Positions 45,107 to 54,050 are shown, numbered from the stretch's first letter. The stretch: DNA of 64,000 nucleotides from CAIJMU01 sp035530275 (GCA_035530275.1 DATKVC010000013.1:124001-188000), one strand, 5' to 3'. A program made the numbers and translations. The notes: generated by a model not told the origin, from the letters alone.

Positions 45107-45246
45107 CCTAGCAGGTCGCCGAAATATTCGAAGCATTTCGACGGCCAGCTAGGTAATTGCTCGAAACCCTTGCGCTTTTCTGCGCAATTGCGACATTAAG
45201 GTAGGGTAGAAAGAGCCGCCCTCGGCATTTTCTACCCCCTGCTAGG
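45107..45246 (+). ncRNA. Structured leader upstream of oppB (candidate cis-regulatory RNA)
   Basis: CCTAGCAGG (45107-45115) and CCTGCTAGG (45238-45246) form a 9-bp closing helix. Inside are hairpin 45116-45144 (CGAAAT with ATTTCG plus flanking pairs), hairpin 45170-45187 (TTGCGC/GCGCAA) that competes with an alternative pairing AATTGC (45155-45160)/GCAATT (45184-45189), and hairpin 45204-45237 (GGGTAGAAA/TTTCTACCC). The right arm of the closing helix overlaps the AGGACGAG ribosome site of oppB. No known riboswitch class recognised. Confidence 0.5.
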
Positions 45247-45254
45247 ACGAGCCC

Positions 45255-46295
45255 ATGTACTGGAAATACGTTATCCGACGGGCGATCTACGGGCTCATGA
45301 TGTACATCGTCATGATCGCCGTCTACTCGACCCTCTTCAACAGCGTCGCCGACAAGACGATGCGAGCGCAGATCGACGAGCAGGTCGCCCAGGAATCGCG
45401 CACCTGGAAGAACATGACCTCCGATCAGCGCGACCTCCGCCTCACGGAGAGGAAAGCCGAGAAGATAAAGCAATATCATCTCGACGATCCCCTCGTCGCG
45501 CGGATATTCTACCGTTCCCTCAGAACACTTACCTTCGATTTCGGCAATTCCACCACGATAAAGGCCTCGAGCGGCGATCGCGCGGTGATCAACATTATCG
45601 GGGAGGCCTTGCCCCGCACCATCGTACTCTTCTCGACCGAAGTTCTCGTCGTGACCCTACTCGGCGTCGCGATGGGGCTCTACGCGGGCAGAAAGCCGAA
45701 CGGCCTTTTCGATCGGACCGTCTCAACCCTCACGATGATCACCAACGGCTTGCCTTCCTGGTGGCTCTCGATGCTCGCCATCATGGCCTTCGCCTACAGC
45801 GTACCTATCTTCCCGTCGGGAGGGTTGCATGTGAATCCGGCGCCGACGGGCTTCCAGGGATTCCTGGATTATCTCTGGCATCTCTCCCTTCCCCTCCTCA
45901 CCCTGTCATTCCTCGGCGTCTGGGGCACTGCCTATCTCGTGCGCAACATCGTGCTCTCCAACCTCCAGGAAGACTTCGTCATGGCGGCCCGCGCGCGCGG
46001 GGTGAGCGAACGCCGGGTACTGTTCGGCCACACTCTCAGGACGTCGATGCCCGCGATCATGACCATGGCCATCCTCGGCCTCTTCTCGTCGATCGCCGGC
46101 AATATCATAGTCGAGGGAATCTTCAACTGGCCCGGCATCGGGAACCTCTACTTCGAGGCGGTTCAGCAGAACGACGTCCCGATCCTCATGTCGACCCTCG
46201 CGATCGAGACCCTCCTCACCATGGCGGGTTTCATCATTCTCGACGTGATCTACGGCTTGCTCGATCCGCGCATCAAGGTAGGAGGCGCCGCATGA
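45255..46295 (+). CDS. oppB: Oligopeptide ABC transporter permease OppB
   Basis: 346 residues, six membrane helices. The EAA-type loop appears as EDFVMAARARGVSERRVLFGHTLR, and GNIIVEGIFNWPGIGNLYFEA is the usual C-terminal block. An insertion of charged residues (about 35-75) follows the first helix. Inner membrane channel with OppC. Start overlaps no upstream gene; a structured leader lies before it. Confidence 0.93.
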   Translation: MYWKYVIRRAIYGLMMYIVMIAVYSTLFNSVADKTMRAQIDEQVAQESRTWKNMTSDQRDLRLTERKAEKIKQYHLDDPLVARIFYRSLRTLTFDFGNSTTIKASSGDRAVINIIGEALPRTIVLFSTEVLVVTLLGVAMGLYAGRKPNGLFDRTVSTLTMITNGLPSWWLSMLAIMAFAYSVPIFPSGGLHVNPAPTGFQGFLDYLWHLSLPLLTLSFLGVWGTAYLVRNIVLSNLQEDFVMAARARGVSERRVLFGHTLRTSMPAIMTMAILGLFSSIAGNIIVEGIFNWPGIGNLYFEAVQQNDVPILMSTLAIETLLTMAGFIILDVIYGLLDPRIKVGGAA

Positions 46296-47695
46296 ACCTG
46301 AAGGACAGCCTCGACTCCCTCCGCGGATTCTGGGAGGAATTCTCCAAGGTGAAGACCGGCCTCGTGGGGCTCGCAATCCTCATCGTCTTCGTGCTGCTCG
46401 GGCTCTTCGGTCAGTGGCTGGTACCCTTCCCCGAGGCGACGAAGCACTGGCTCGATATCACCTATTGGGAAGACAACCCCCAGGCGGCTCCTCCCGTGTG
46501 GACGAACTGGTTCAGCGCCAAGAAGGGCCCCCCCTCCCTGATACTCACCTCGCCGAAGGTGGAGAAGACCTCGACGGACAACGGTATGGTCATCCAGACC
46601 TCGACCTTCGATTTCAAGGACAATTACGATCTTCCGCCGCGCGACCTCATTGTCCGCCTCGGCGGGAACGGCCCCATCCCGACGAAGATCGCGATATTCC
46701 GCCCTGACGGCTCGGGCGGCGAGATATGGAGGGACCAGCTCCAGCTCTCGCCCGATCAGCCGACCAGGGTTTCGCTCGCCCATTCCGCGGCCAGCGGCGT
46801 CATCGATTTCATTCGGAGCGCGAACGAGAACCTGGCCTTCAGCATGGATCCGACGCTGATCAAGCCGGTGACACTCATGTTCTCGCAAATCGACCCGGAC
46901 ATGGTGAACAGCCCGAAGCCGATGAAGGGGCCGTACAAGATAGTCGTCACGCAACTCGTTCCCTCGACCGACTACAAAGCCGACATCCCCACGATCGGCC
47001 TCTCGGGATACGTCGCGGGTATCTTGGGCACCGACAAGATGAAGCGGGACATATTCACGGGGATCATCCTCGGGATCAAATGGGCACTCATAATCGGCAT
47101 CCTCACCTCCGTGATATCGGTAGTAGTGGGGGTACTTCTCGGCATAATAGCCGCGTATTTCGGAGGCGCGGTCGACTGGGTTCTCACGAGGCTCTACGAG
47201 CTTATCTACCTCCTCCCGGTCCTCCCCTTCCTCATCGTCGTGTCGGCGATCTTCAAGCCCTCAATCTGGACGCTGATACTCCTCATCTGCCTGTTCTTTT
47301 GGACGGGCTCCTTCAAGACGGTCTATTCGATGGCCCTGCAGATCAAGGAAGAAACCTTCGTGGAGGCCTCGAAGGCCCTCGGCTCGGGAAGTTGGCGCAT
47401 CATTGTCAAGCACATCAGCCCGATCCTCCTCCCCTATTCCTTTGCGTCGATGGCCCTGTCCATTCCCGCCATCATTGTCTACGAGGCGAGCGTGAGCCTC
47501 CTCGGACTCGGCGACTCGACTATCGTGTCCTGGGGCCAGATACTGCAGGCGGCGCTTACGAACGGCGCGGTCATCAACAATCTTTGGTGGTGGGTCATAC
47601 CGCCGGGACTCGCCATCGCCCTCATGGGGATGTCTTTCGCCTTCCTCGGGACGGCGCTCGACAAGATCCTCCATCCCAAGCTCAAGACCAGGTGA
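46292..47695 (+). CDS. oppC: Oligopeptide ABC transporter permease OppC with large periplasmic insert
   Basis: 467 residues; typical OppC proteins have about 300. After the first helix (about residues 22-44) comes an extra 190-residue periplasmic segment rich in beta strands, then the normal five helices with the EAA loop EETFVEASKALGSGSWRIIVKHISP. The start overlaps oppB in an ATGA with TAGGAGG upstream. The insert may contact the equally oversized binding protein. Confidence 0.9.
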   Translation: MNLKDSLDSLRGFWEEFSKVKTGLVGLAILIVFVLLGLFGQWLVPFPEATKHWLDITYWEDNPQAAPPVWTNWFSAKKGPPSLILTSPKVEKTSTDNGMVIQTSTFDFKDNYDLPPRDLIVRLGGNGPIPTKIAIFRPDGSGGEIWRDQLQLSPDQPTRVSLAHSAASGVIDFIRSANENLAFSMDPTLIKPVTLMFSQIDPDMVNSPKPMKGPYKIVVTQLVPSTDYKADIPTIGLSGYVAGILGTDKMKRDIFTGIILGIKWALIIGILTSVISVVVGVLLGIIAAYFGGAVDWVLTRLYELIYLLPVLPFLIVVSAIFKPSIWTLILLICLFFWTGSFKTVYSMALQIKEETFVEASKALGSGSWRIIVKHISPILLPYSFASMALSIPAIIVYEASVSLLGLGDSTIVSWGQILQAALTNGAVINNLWWWVIPPGLAIALMGMSFAFLGTALDKILHPKLKTR

Positions 47696-47700
47696 ACGAG

Positions 47701-48795
47701 ATGAGCGAAACAACCAGCACTGTTAAACCCGTTCTCGAGGTCAAGGATCTCAGGCTCCACTATTTCACGTCGAAGGGGGCCGTGAAGGCCCTCGACGGCG
47801 TCTCCTTCGATCTCATGCCCGGCGAGGCCCTCGGCCTCGTCGGTGAGTCGGGCTGCGGCAAGACCACGACGGGGGTCGCCCTCCTCAACATGCCCTCCCC
47901 CCCCGGCCGAATCGTCAGCGGCTCCATCGTCATCGACGGCACCGAGATCGTCGGCATGCCCGAGAACGAGCTTCGGCGGACCGTCCGATGGTCGAAGATC
48001 TCGATGGTCTTCCAGGGCGCGATGAACTGCCTCACTCCGGTCTACACGATCCGCAAACTCATGGTGGAAACCTGGAAGGAGCACGCTCCCGACGCGAGCT
48101 TCGACGCCGCCGCCATCGAGGAGCGAATGCTCAAGTACACGAGACGCGTCGGGCTTCCCGATCACGTCCTCGGACGCTATCCTCACGAACTTTCCGGAGG
48201 GATGAAGCAACGCGTCGTCATCGCCATGGCCCTTTTCCTCGAGCCCAAACTGATCGTCATGGACGAACCGACCACGGCCCTCGACGTCATCGTTCAGGCG
48301 CAAATCCTCAACCTCATTAAGGAACTCAAGCGCGACCTCGGGCTCTCGTATATCTTCATCACCCACGATCTCGCGACCGAGGCGGAAGTGGCAGATCGCA
48401 TCATGGTGATGTATGCGGGCAAGATGGCCGAGCTCGGCATGAGCGAGCAGATATTCGCCGCCCCCGATGCCGGCGCCGCCTCGCCCGCGAGCCACGGCTC
48501 GCCCGCGACCTACGGCTCGCCCGCGACCTACGGGTCGCGAGGTCCCCTCCATCCTTACACTCAAAAGCTCCTGGCCTCGACACCATTGTTGCGCAAAAAA
48601 GTGAGCGAACTCGCCTTCATTCCCGGCGCCCCTCCGGATCTGATTGCGCCGCCTCCAGGTTGCCGCTTCGCGCCGCGATGCCCATTTGCCCGCAAGAAAT
48701 GCAGCGAAGCCGAGCCGCCGGTAGTCGAACTGGAACCGCGGCATCTAGTCGCCTGCTGGAAGGCCATGGAGGATCCCGCCTATGCCGTCTCCTGA
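47701..48795 (+). CDS. oppD: Oligopeptide ABC transporter ATPase OppD
   Basis: 364 residues. Walker A is GESGCGKTT, the signature is LSGGMKQR, Walker B is LIVMDEPTTALD and the switch His is in FITHDLATEAE. The C-terminal oligopeptide domain has HPYTQKLLAS and the Cys-rich CRFAPRCPFARKKC block. Between them, at about residues 261-280, lies an in-frame tandem repeat. Ends 14 bp inside oppF. Confidence 0.95.
   Translation: MSETTSTVKPVLEVKDLRLHYFTSKGAVKALDGVSFDLMPGEALGLVGESGCGKTTTGVALLNMPSPPGRIVSGSIVIDGTEIVGMPENELRRTVRWSKISMVFQGAMNCLTPVYTIRKLMVETWKEHAPDASFDAAAIEERMLKYTRRVGLPDHVLGRYPHELSGGMKQRVVIAMALFLEPKLIVMDEPTTALDVIVQAQILNLIKELKRDLGLSYIFITHDLATEAEVADRIMVMYAGKMAELGMSEQIFAAPDAGAASPASHGSPATYGSPATYGSRGPLHPYTQKLLASTPLLRKKVSELAFIPGAPPDLIAPPPGCRFAPRCPFARKKCSEAEPPVVELEPRHLVACWKAMEDPAYAVS
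48481..48534 (+). repeat. In-frame 18-bp tandem repeat in oppD
   Basis: Three 18-bp units (48481, 48499, 48517) encode SPASHG, SPATYG and SPATYG, followed by a partial unit. They lie in the linker between the ATPase core and the HPYT domain. Frame is kept with any copy number. Confidence 0.9.
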
Positions 48796-49801
48796 AAACA
48801 GCCACGCCGGCGCCAAGACGCCGATAGCCCTCGAACTCAAGAATCTCCGCAAGGAATTCCATGTTCATCGGGGCAAGACCATCATCAAGGCCGTGGACGG
48901 GATCAGCTTCAGCTTGAAACGAGGTGAGATCCTCGGTCTCGTCGGCGAATCGGGCTGCGGAAAGACCACGACCGGCAAACTCGTGATGCGCCTCCTCAAG
49001 CCTTCGAGCGGATCCATCATCGTCGACGGTGAGGACACGACGGCCGAATCGGCCAATTCGAAGGAAAGCGATTTCGCCTATAGAAGGCGGGTCCAGATGA
49101 TCTTCCAGGACCCCTACGCCTCGATGAACCCTCATTTCAAGATCCGCGACGTCCTCGAAGAGCCCCTCCTGATACATAAGGTCGGATCGACGAAGACCGA
49201 ACGCACTGAAATGATCTCGGAAGTTATGCGGAAGGTAAAGATGACGCCCGTCGAGGAATTCCTCGACCGTCATCCGCACATGCTTTCGGGCGGTCAGCGC
49301 CAGCGGGTCGCGACGGCGCGAACCCTCATACTCCGACCGGAGATCATCGTGGCCGACGAGCCGGTATCGATGATCGACCTATCGACACGAGCGGAAATCC
49401 TTCAGCTTATGAAGACCATCCAGCAGGAGATGGAGCTCTCGTTCATCTATATCACCCACGATATTTCCACGGCCCGCTACTTCACCGACCGCATCGCCGT
49501 CATGTACCTGGGCCGCATCGTCGAGATCGGCACGCAGGACGAGGTCATCGACGATCCGAAGCACCCTTACACGAAGGCCCTCATCCAGGCGGTCTGCGAG
49601 CCGGTCTCGGGAAGGGTCGGCATCATGAGGGAACTCGAAATCAAGGGCGAGATTCCCTCGGCGGCTAATATTCCTTCGGGCTGCCGCTTTCATCCCCGCT
49701 GTCCCTACGCCACGAAGGAATGCTCGGAACAGCCCGAGCCCGAATTGATCGACGTCGGTGGCGGGCATGAGCAGGCTTGCAGAAGGTGGAAGGAAATCTA
49801 G
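48782..49801 (+). CDS. oppF: Oligopeptide ABC transporter ATPase OppF
   Basis: 339 residues. Walker A GESGCGKTTTGK, signature MLSGGQRQR, Walker B IIVADEPVSMID, His in YITHDISTAR; C-terminal HPYTKALIQAV and the Cys-rich CRFHPRCPYATKEC. It pairs with OppD. In Walker B the usual EPVSALD reads EPVSMID, which is common in OppF. Completes the operon before a strong terminator. Confidence 0.95.
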   Translation: MPSPENSHAGAKTPIALELKNLRKEFHVHRGKTIIKAVDGISFSLKRGEILGLVGESGCGKTTTGKLVMRLLKPSSGSIIVDGEDTTAESANSKESDFAYRRRVQMIFQDPYASMNPHFKIRDVLEEPLLIHKVGSTKTERTEMISEVMRKVKMTPVEEFLDRHPHMLSGGQRQRVATARTLILRPEIIVADEPVSMIDLSTRAEILQLMKTIQQEMELSFIYITHDISTARYFTDRIAVMYLGRIVEIGTQDEVIDDPKHPYTKALIQAVCEPVSGRVGIMRELEIKGEIPSAANIPSGCRFHPRCPYATKECSEQPEPELIDVGGGHEQACRRWKEI

Positions 49802-49832
49802 CCCTTTCTCGGCCCTTCGTTCCATCGCCGCG

Positions 49833-49877
49833 CCGAAGCGTCGCCTGGGTTTGCCAGGTCGACGCTTCGGTTTTTTT
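49833..49877 (+). terminator. Intrinsic terminator of the opp operon
   Basis: A 16-bp stem with one bulge (49833-49848 with 49854-49870), loop of about five bases, then seven T (49871-49877). Confidence 0.93.
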
Positions 49878-49913
49878 CTTGATGAACGAGCGAAGCCGGT
49901 GCCAATGGCCTCA

Positions 49914-49952
49914 TTGAAGCTTGAAGCCCGCGCATGCGATTATCGCATCATG
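49914..49952 (+). promoter_or_regulatory. Leaderless promoter with palindrome, helicase gene
   Basis: TTGAAG (49914-49919), 18 bp, GATTAT (49938-49943), then 6 nt to the ATG at 49950. The -10 box lies inside a perfect inverted repeat ATGCGAT-T-ATCGCAT (49934-49948) that reaches the start codon. Confidence 0.55.
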
Positions 49953-51164
49953 AAAGATTTCGCCGCCCTCGGGCTGCATGCATCGGTGGCCCAGGGCCTC
50001 GCCGCCCTCGGATTCGAAGGCCCGACCGAGGTACAGACGAAGGCGATTCCCGCGATCCTCTCCGGAAAGGACCTCCTCATGGAATCCGAGACCGGCACGG
50101 GAAAGACCTTCGCCTACCTTTCCCCGGCCTTCTCCGCCATCGCCGCGCTGCCGGAAAACGCGGCCAAGGGACCGATTGCCCTTGTCGCCGCGCCGACGCA
50201 GGAACTCGCCGTACAGATCGGCCGAGAGGCGGAGAAGCTAGCCACGGCCTCAGGCCTCGATGTCGAAGTGGCGGTCATCCTGGGCGGCTCGCCGATCGCC
50301 AGACAAGAGGTCCAGCTCAAACGCGGACCCCGTCTCATCGTCGGAACCCTCGGACGGCTCGCGGACCTCGCCTTCGCGAGAGCCCTGAAGCTCGGCTCGA
50401 TTCGCTTCCTCGTCCTCGACGAGGCCGATCGACTTTTCGCCAAAGAAACAGAGGAGCTCTGCGGACGTCTACTCGAAGCGGCACCCCGCAGCGCCCAACG
50501 CATCCTCGCCTCAGCGACCCTGCCGTCGCGAACCAGAACCATAGCAGCTCCTTGGCTCCGCGAACCGGTCGTGGTGGATACGGTCTCTACCGCAGTTCTG
50601 GGCGGCGATATCGAGCATTGGTGTTTTTATTGCGATTCGCGGAAACGCCTCGATTTCATGCGCCGATTCGAGGCCGCGTTGAAGCCGGAGCGTTGCCTCG
50701 TCTTTCATTCCAATGCCGCACGCCTCGACAAGCTCCTCGAAACCCTGCAATCCTTCGGCCTTCCTATCGCTGCCATCTCCTCCCGCCGCGACAAGGAGGA
50801 GAGGAGGGTCGCCCTCGAGCGCTTTTCGAAGGGGGAACTCCGCTATCTCCTCACGAGCGACCTCGGCGCCCGCGGACTCGACATCGCGGACATAAGCCAC
50901 GTCGTTTCCCTTGACCTGCCCGAGGAGCCCACGGTGTACATCCACAGGGCGGGGAGGACGGGAAGGGCGGGGGCGAAGGGCGTGTCGATCGTTTTAGCGG
51001 ACGCGGTGGAGCTCAAGCGCGCATCCCGCTTCGCGCAGCGCGGCGAATTTGTCTTCAGGACGAAGGTCCTCCGCGAAGGCACGGTCTTCGAGCCGCCCGT
51101 GGAGGAATTCTTCGCCCTGGTCGAGAAATCCGAGGAGGATCGGAGATCCGCGCGCGGCAGATGA
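49950..51164 (+). CDS. DEAD-box RNA helicase
   Basis: 404 residues, a minimal two-domain helicase. Motifs in order: Q (PTEVQ), I (SETGTGKT), Ia (APTQELA), Ib (GTLGRLAD), II (VLDEADRL), III (SAT), V (DLGARGLDI), VI (HRAGRTGRAG). No C-terminal RNA-binding extension. Start at 49950 fits the family start and the promoter 6 nt upstream; in-frame ATGs further upstream (49905) would overlap the -35 region. Roles in RNA unwinding, ribosome assembly or decay are possible. Overlaps the radical SAM gene by 4 bp. Confidence 0.93.
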   Translation: MKDFAALGLHASVAQGLAALGFEGPTEVQTKAIPAILSGKDLLMESETGTGKTFAYLSPAFSAIAALPENAAKGPIALVAAPTQELAVQIGREAEKLATASGLDVEVAVILGGSPIARQEVQLKRGPRLIVGTLGRLADLAFARALKLGSIRFLVLDEADRLFAKETEELCGRLLEAAPRSAQRILASATLPSRTRTIAAPWLREPVVVDTVSTAVLGGDIEHWCFYCDSRKRLDFMRRFEAALKPERCLVFHSNAARLDKLLETLQSFGLPIAAISSRRDKEERRVALERFSKGELRYLLTSDLGARGLDIADISHVVSLDLPEEPTVYIHRAGRTGRAGAKGVSIVLADAVELKRASRFAQRGEFVFRTKVLREGTVFEPPVEEFFALVEKSEEDRRSARGR

Positions 51165-53701
51165 TCCCTCCCCTCGCCCGATCCCTTTTCTCCGCCTCAC
51201 GAGCGATCTCAGGCGAAACCCTGCGCGCCATCGCCAATCCTAATTGGAACGATGCGGAGGCAAAGATCCTCATCGTAAGGCTCTCGCCCATACGCGACGT
51301 CGACCGCTCGAGTTCCCATAGCATTCTTTTCTCCGAAGTTCGGGCCGCCCTCCCTGGGGCCTATGTGGACTTCGCATTCTTCCCCGATCGCGGGGACCGC
51401 GACCTCATCGCAAAGTTCGAGGATGCCGACCGCGAAAACCCGACTATTTTCGGCGATACCCCGGTCCCGGCGACGTGGCCCTGGTTCTTCGGAGCCCAGA
51501 GCGGGGAATCCCCGGCGAGCTTCGATCTCATCCTCGTCTCGAACGCCTTCGGGCTCGAACTCGTCAACCTGCCGCGGCTCTTCGCGACCTCAGGAATCCC
51601 CTCGCGAGCAACCGCTCGACTCGCGGCCGCCGAGCCGATGCCGATCGTGATCCTCGGCGGCTCGAACGCCGGGCAAGCGGCCGCCATCGTCGAAGCTTCG
51701 GGCGATGGCCTCGTCGACGGAGTCTTTCTGGGCGAGGGGGAAGGCGCGATCGGCCCCCTCGCGAAGACGCTCACGGATCGCGACCGAGGCCGAGGCGAAA
51801 GGCTTTTCGCCGCCTCGTCCATCGAGGGCTTCTGGCCCGCCACCCACCCCGAACTCAGGGTCCATCGTCGCATTCTCCACGACTCGCCGCCTCCCCTCCT
51901 TTCCTGGCCGCCCTTCGACACGCCCGAGGCGAAGACGGCGCGGCTCCAGATCACCGCTGGCTGTCCCGGCTATTGTTCCTTCTGCTTCGAGGGATGGGAT
52001 CGCCGCCCCTATCGCGAGCTCCCCTTCGAAGCCGTCGTGGAAGCCGCTCGGGAAATAAAGGCTCGGAATGGGATAGAGACCCTGGAGGTCTACAGCTTCA
52101 ATTTCAATACGCACGCGGACATCTTCAAATTGTTGTTTGAATTGGGTCGTATTTTCAAGAACGTCAATCTCATGAGCCAGAGGCTCGACATCCTCGCCCA
52201 AACGCCCTCACTCGTCACTGCCGAGCTCGCCTCCGGCAAGCGGAGCTTCACCCTCGGCGTCGAGGGGATTTCGGCGCGCATGAGGGCCTATTACCGCAAA
52301 GGCCTCGACGAGGAGGGACTCGCCCGCCTCATCGAACTCCTGGTGCGCCCCGAGGTCCGAGAAATCAAGCTCTTCTACATAATCGCCGGATTCGAAGATG
52401 AGGGCGACCTCGACGAGTTCGCCGCCTTCACGAAGCGCCTTGCCGAGAGAAGGAAGGAAATCGCGCCGAATTTGCGGCTTCTCGCCTCGGCCGGATATCT
52501 CGTCCGCCTTCCCGGCACGCCCCTCGGTCACGCCCCCCTCATTTTCGATGAAGGGCCTTATGCTACGATTGCCGAAGGGCTGGCGAGGGCCTGCGCAGAC
52601 TCGGGCGTCGAATGGAGACTCGCCGTCCATTTCGACGAATTCTGCGCCGACCAACTCCTGTCCCTGGGAGGCGGGAGGCTCCTCCCCTGGCTCGAAAACC
52701 TCGGCAATGAAAGGCCGGGACTCGTGTACGATGGAAGCCTCGGCAAGGGCGTTTGGCCGAACCTCGAGGCCTTCGCTCGCTCGCGGGGCATCCTCGACGA
52801 GGCTCTTATCGCGGAAAAAGGCCCCGATGCAACACCTCTCTTTCCTTTTTTAGAGTCTCGAGATGAGGCCCCGGTCCTGCATCGCGAGTATCTCAAGGCC
52901 AAAGCCTTTATAGATCGTACGAGTTGCCTTGGCGGGCGCTGCTCGGACTGCGGGGCCTGTCCCGACCCTGAGTCGCGCCTCTTTCTCACGAGGCATCGGA
53001 TCCTTCCGCAGGAAGGCGAGGGCAACGGGCGACTAGAAAAGCTGGCCCTGGCCAAACGCGGCTTCGCGAGAATCCTCGTCGAAATGGACCGGCCGGCGAG
53101 CCTCGCGGGCGCATCGATAGAAGCACAGGAAGCCTGGCTATTCTCGCGAATCTGCTCCTTTCCCGAGGGGCCTAAGGCGCTCTTTTCAGTCCGGCTCGCC
53201 TTCCCCCTTCCGGACAAGGCCTTTGGACTCGCGCCGGGCTCGACGGGATGGGCCCGCTTCGAGCTGGAAGGACCATCGGCGGTCGCCCTCGCGGCTATGG
53301 CGAGGACGGCGGGCTTTGAAACAGTCGAGGCAGAAGACGGACCGACAGAACTCGAGGTGAGGATTCGCTTGCCCACGGGCTTCGACCGACTCGCAAAGAT
53401 CCTGCAAAAGTCCGAAGCCGCGCCGGTCGCGGAGAATTCCGCAAATCTCGCGCGCAAGATCGTAGCGAAGTGGCTTTCGAAATCACGGATGGCCTTCACC
53501 GAACGACGAGAGGGCCTCGCCTGGCTTTTCGACATCGCATCGCGCGATCTCGCCAAAAAGGCCGTCTTTGCGGCCCGCGTCGAAAACAACGACATCTCCC
53601 TGTCGGTCGGCCCCAAGGTACGGCTTTCTGGCCTGGGCGAGGGTCTAGGAACCCGCCTCCCCTCCCTCCTCGCCGCGGAAATCCGGCTGACGCTTCGCTG
53701 A
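51161..53701 (+). CDS. Radical SAM protein with B12-binding-like N-terminus and extra Cys cluster
   Basis: 846 residues, coupled to the helicase gene (ATGA). Residues 35-240 resemble a cobalamin-binding domain (LILVSNAFGLELVNLP, VILGGSNAG). The radical SAM core starts at C268-x3-C272-x2-C275 (CPGYCSFC) and runs to about 520. A second Cys set C589, C594, C597, C600 (CLGGRCSDCGAC) could hold an auxiliary iron-sulfur cluster. The last 230 residues look like a DUF2344-type RNA-modification-associated domain only weakly. The layout suggests the uncharacterised TIGR03960-type proteins. Function unknown; the link to a DEAD-box helicase hints at RNA modification. Confidence 0.75.
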   Translation: MIPPLARSLFSASRAISGETLRAIANPNWNDAEAKILIVRLSPIRDVDRSSSHSILFSEVRAALPGAYVDFAFFPDRGDRDLIAKFEDADRENPTIFGDTPVPATWPWFFGAQSGESPASFDLILVSNAFGLELVNLPRLFATSGIPSRATARLAAAEPMPIVILGGSNAGQAAAIVEASGDGLVDGVFLGEGEGAIGPLAKTLTDRDRGRGERLFAASSIEGFWPATHPELRVHRRILHDSPPPLLSWPPFDTPEAKTARLQITAGCPGYCSFCFEGWDRRPYRELPFEAVVEAAREIKARNGIETLEVYSFNFNTHADIFKLLFELGRIFKNVNLMSQRLDILAQTPSLVTAELASGKRSFTLGVEGISARMRAYYRKGLDEEGLARLIELLVRPEVREIKLFYIIAGFEDEGDLDEFAAFTKRLAERRKEIAPNLRLLASAGYLVRLPGTPLGHAPLIFDEGPYATIAEGLARACADSGVEWRLAVHFDEFCADQLLSLGGGRLLPWLENLGNERPGLVYDGSLGKGVWPNLEAFARSRGILDEALIAEKGPDATPLFPFLESRDEAPVLHREYLKAKAFIDRTSCLGGRCSDCGACPDPESRLFLTRHRILPQEGEGNGRLEKLALAKRGFARILVEMDRPASLAGASIEAQEAWLFSRICSFPEGPKALFSVRLAFPLPDKAFGLAPGSTGWARFELEGPSAVALAAMARTAGFETVEAEDGPTELEVRIRLPTGFDRLAKILQKSEAAPVAENSANLARKIVAKWLSKSRMAFTERREGLAWLFDIASRDLAKKAVFAARVENNDISLSVGPKVRLSGLGEGLGTRLPSLLAAEIRLTLR

Positions 53702-53816
53702 GCATCGCGGGCTTCAATGTCGGGATTCCTTGCGTCTAATCACCAGAGGTTGCTTCTCGAACAAGCCCTCCGGGCAGTTAGCGGAAAGTCCCCGAACAAG
53801 GCGACATTTCGTCGCG

Positions 53817-53992
53817 CCCAGCTTGGAAAAGAGGGTTACCTAACTTGGGGACGAAGATTCCCCAACTTGGGGATAGGAATTCCCCAGCTTGGGGATGACC
53901 ATTGCCCAGCTTGGGCATGATCCAAGCCGAACCTGGGCGAGGGCCGACCTCACGCTGGGCTCGACGCGCTCCCTGCCTGGCAATGGGCAATT
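53817..53992. repeat. 22-bp periodic tandem array with palindromic core
   Basis: Eight units begin at 53817, 53839, 53861, 53883, 53905, 53927, 53949 and 53971, exactly 22 bp apart. The core is CCCARCTTGG, imperfectly palindromic; the first five units are close to consensus and later ones (CCGAACCTGG, CTCACGCTGG, CCCTGCCTGG) decay. A period of 22 is not a multiple of three, so it is not coding. The rest of the 437-bp gap between the genes (53702-54138) shows no open gene. Confidence 0.9.
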
Positions 53993-54050
53993 CTCAATCT
54001 GCAGTGGAAGGAAGAAGCTAGGGTACGGCCCGCGACCCTTCGCGGAGTGC

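Noticed and set aside
53717..53990. Small open frames on both strands across the 22-bp array
   Set aside because: The 22-bp period is not a multiple of three, so no frame is kept; the short frames arise from the repeats.
53817..53992. CRISPR array
   Set aside because: Units are 22 bp with no spacer of variable sequence between them, and no cas genes are present.
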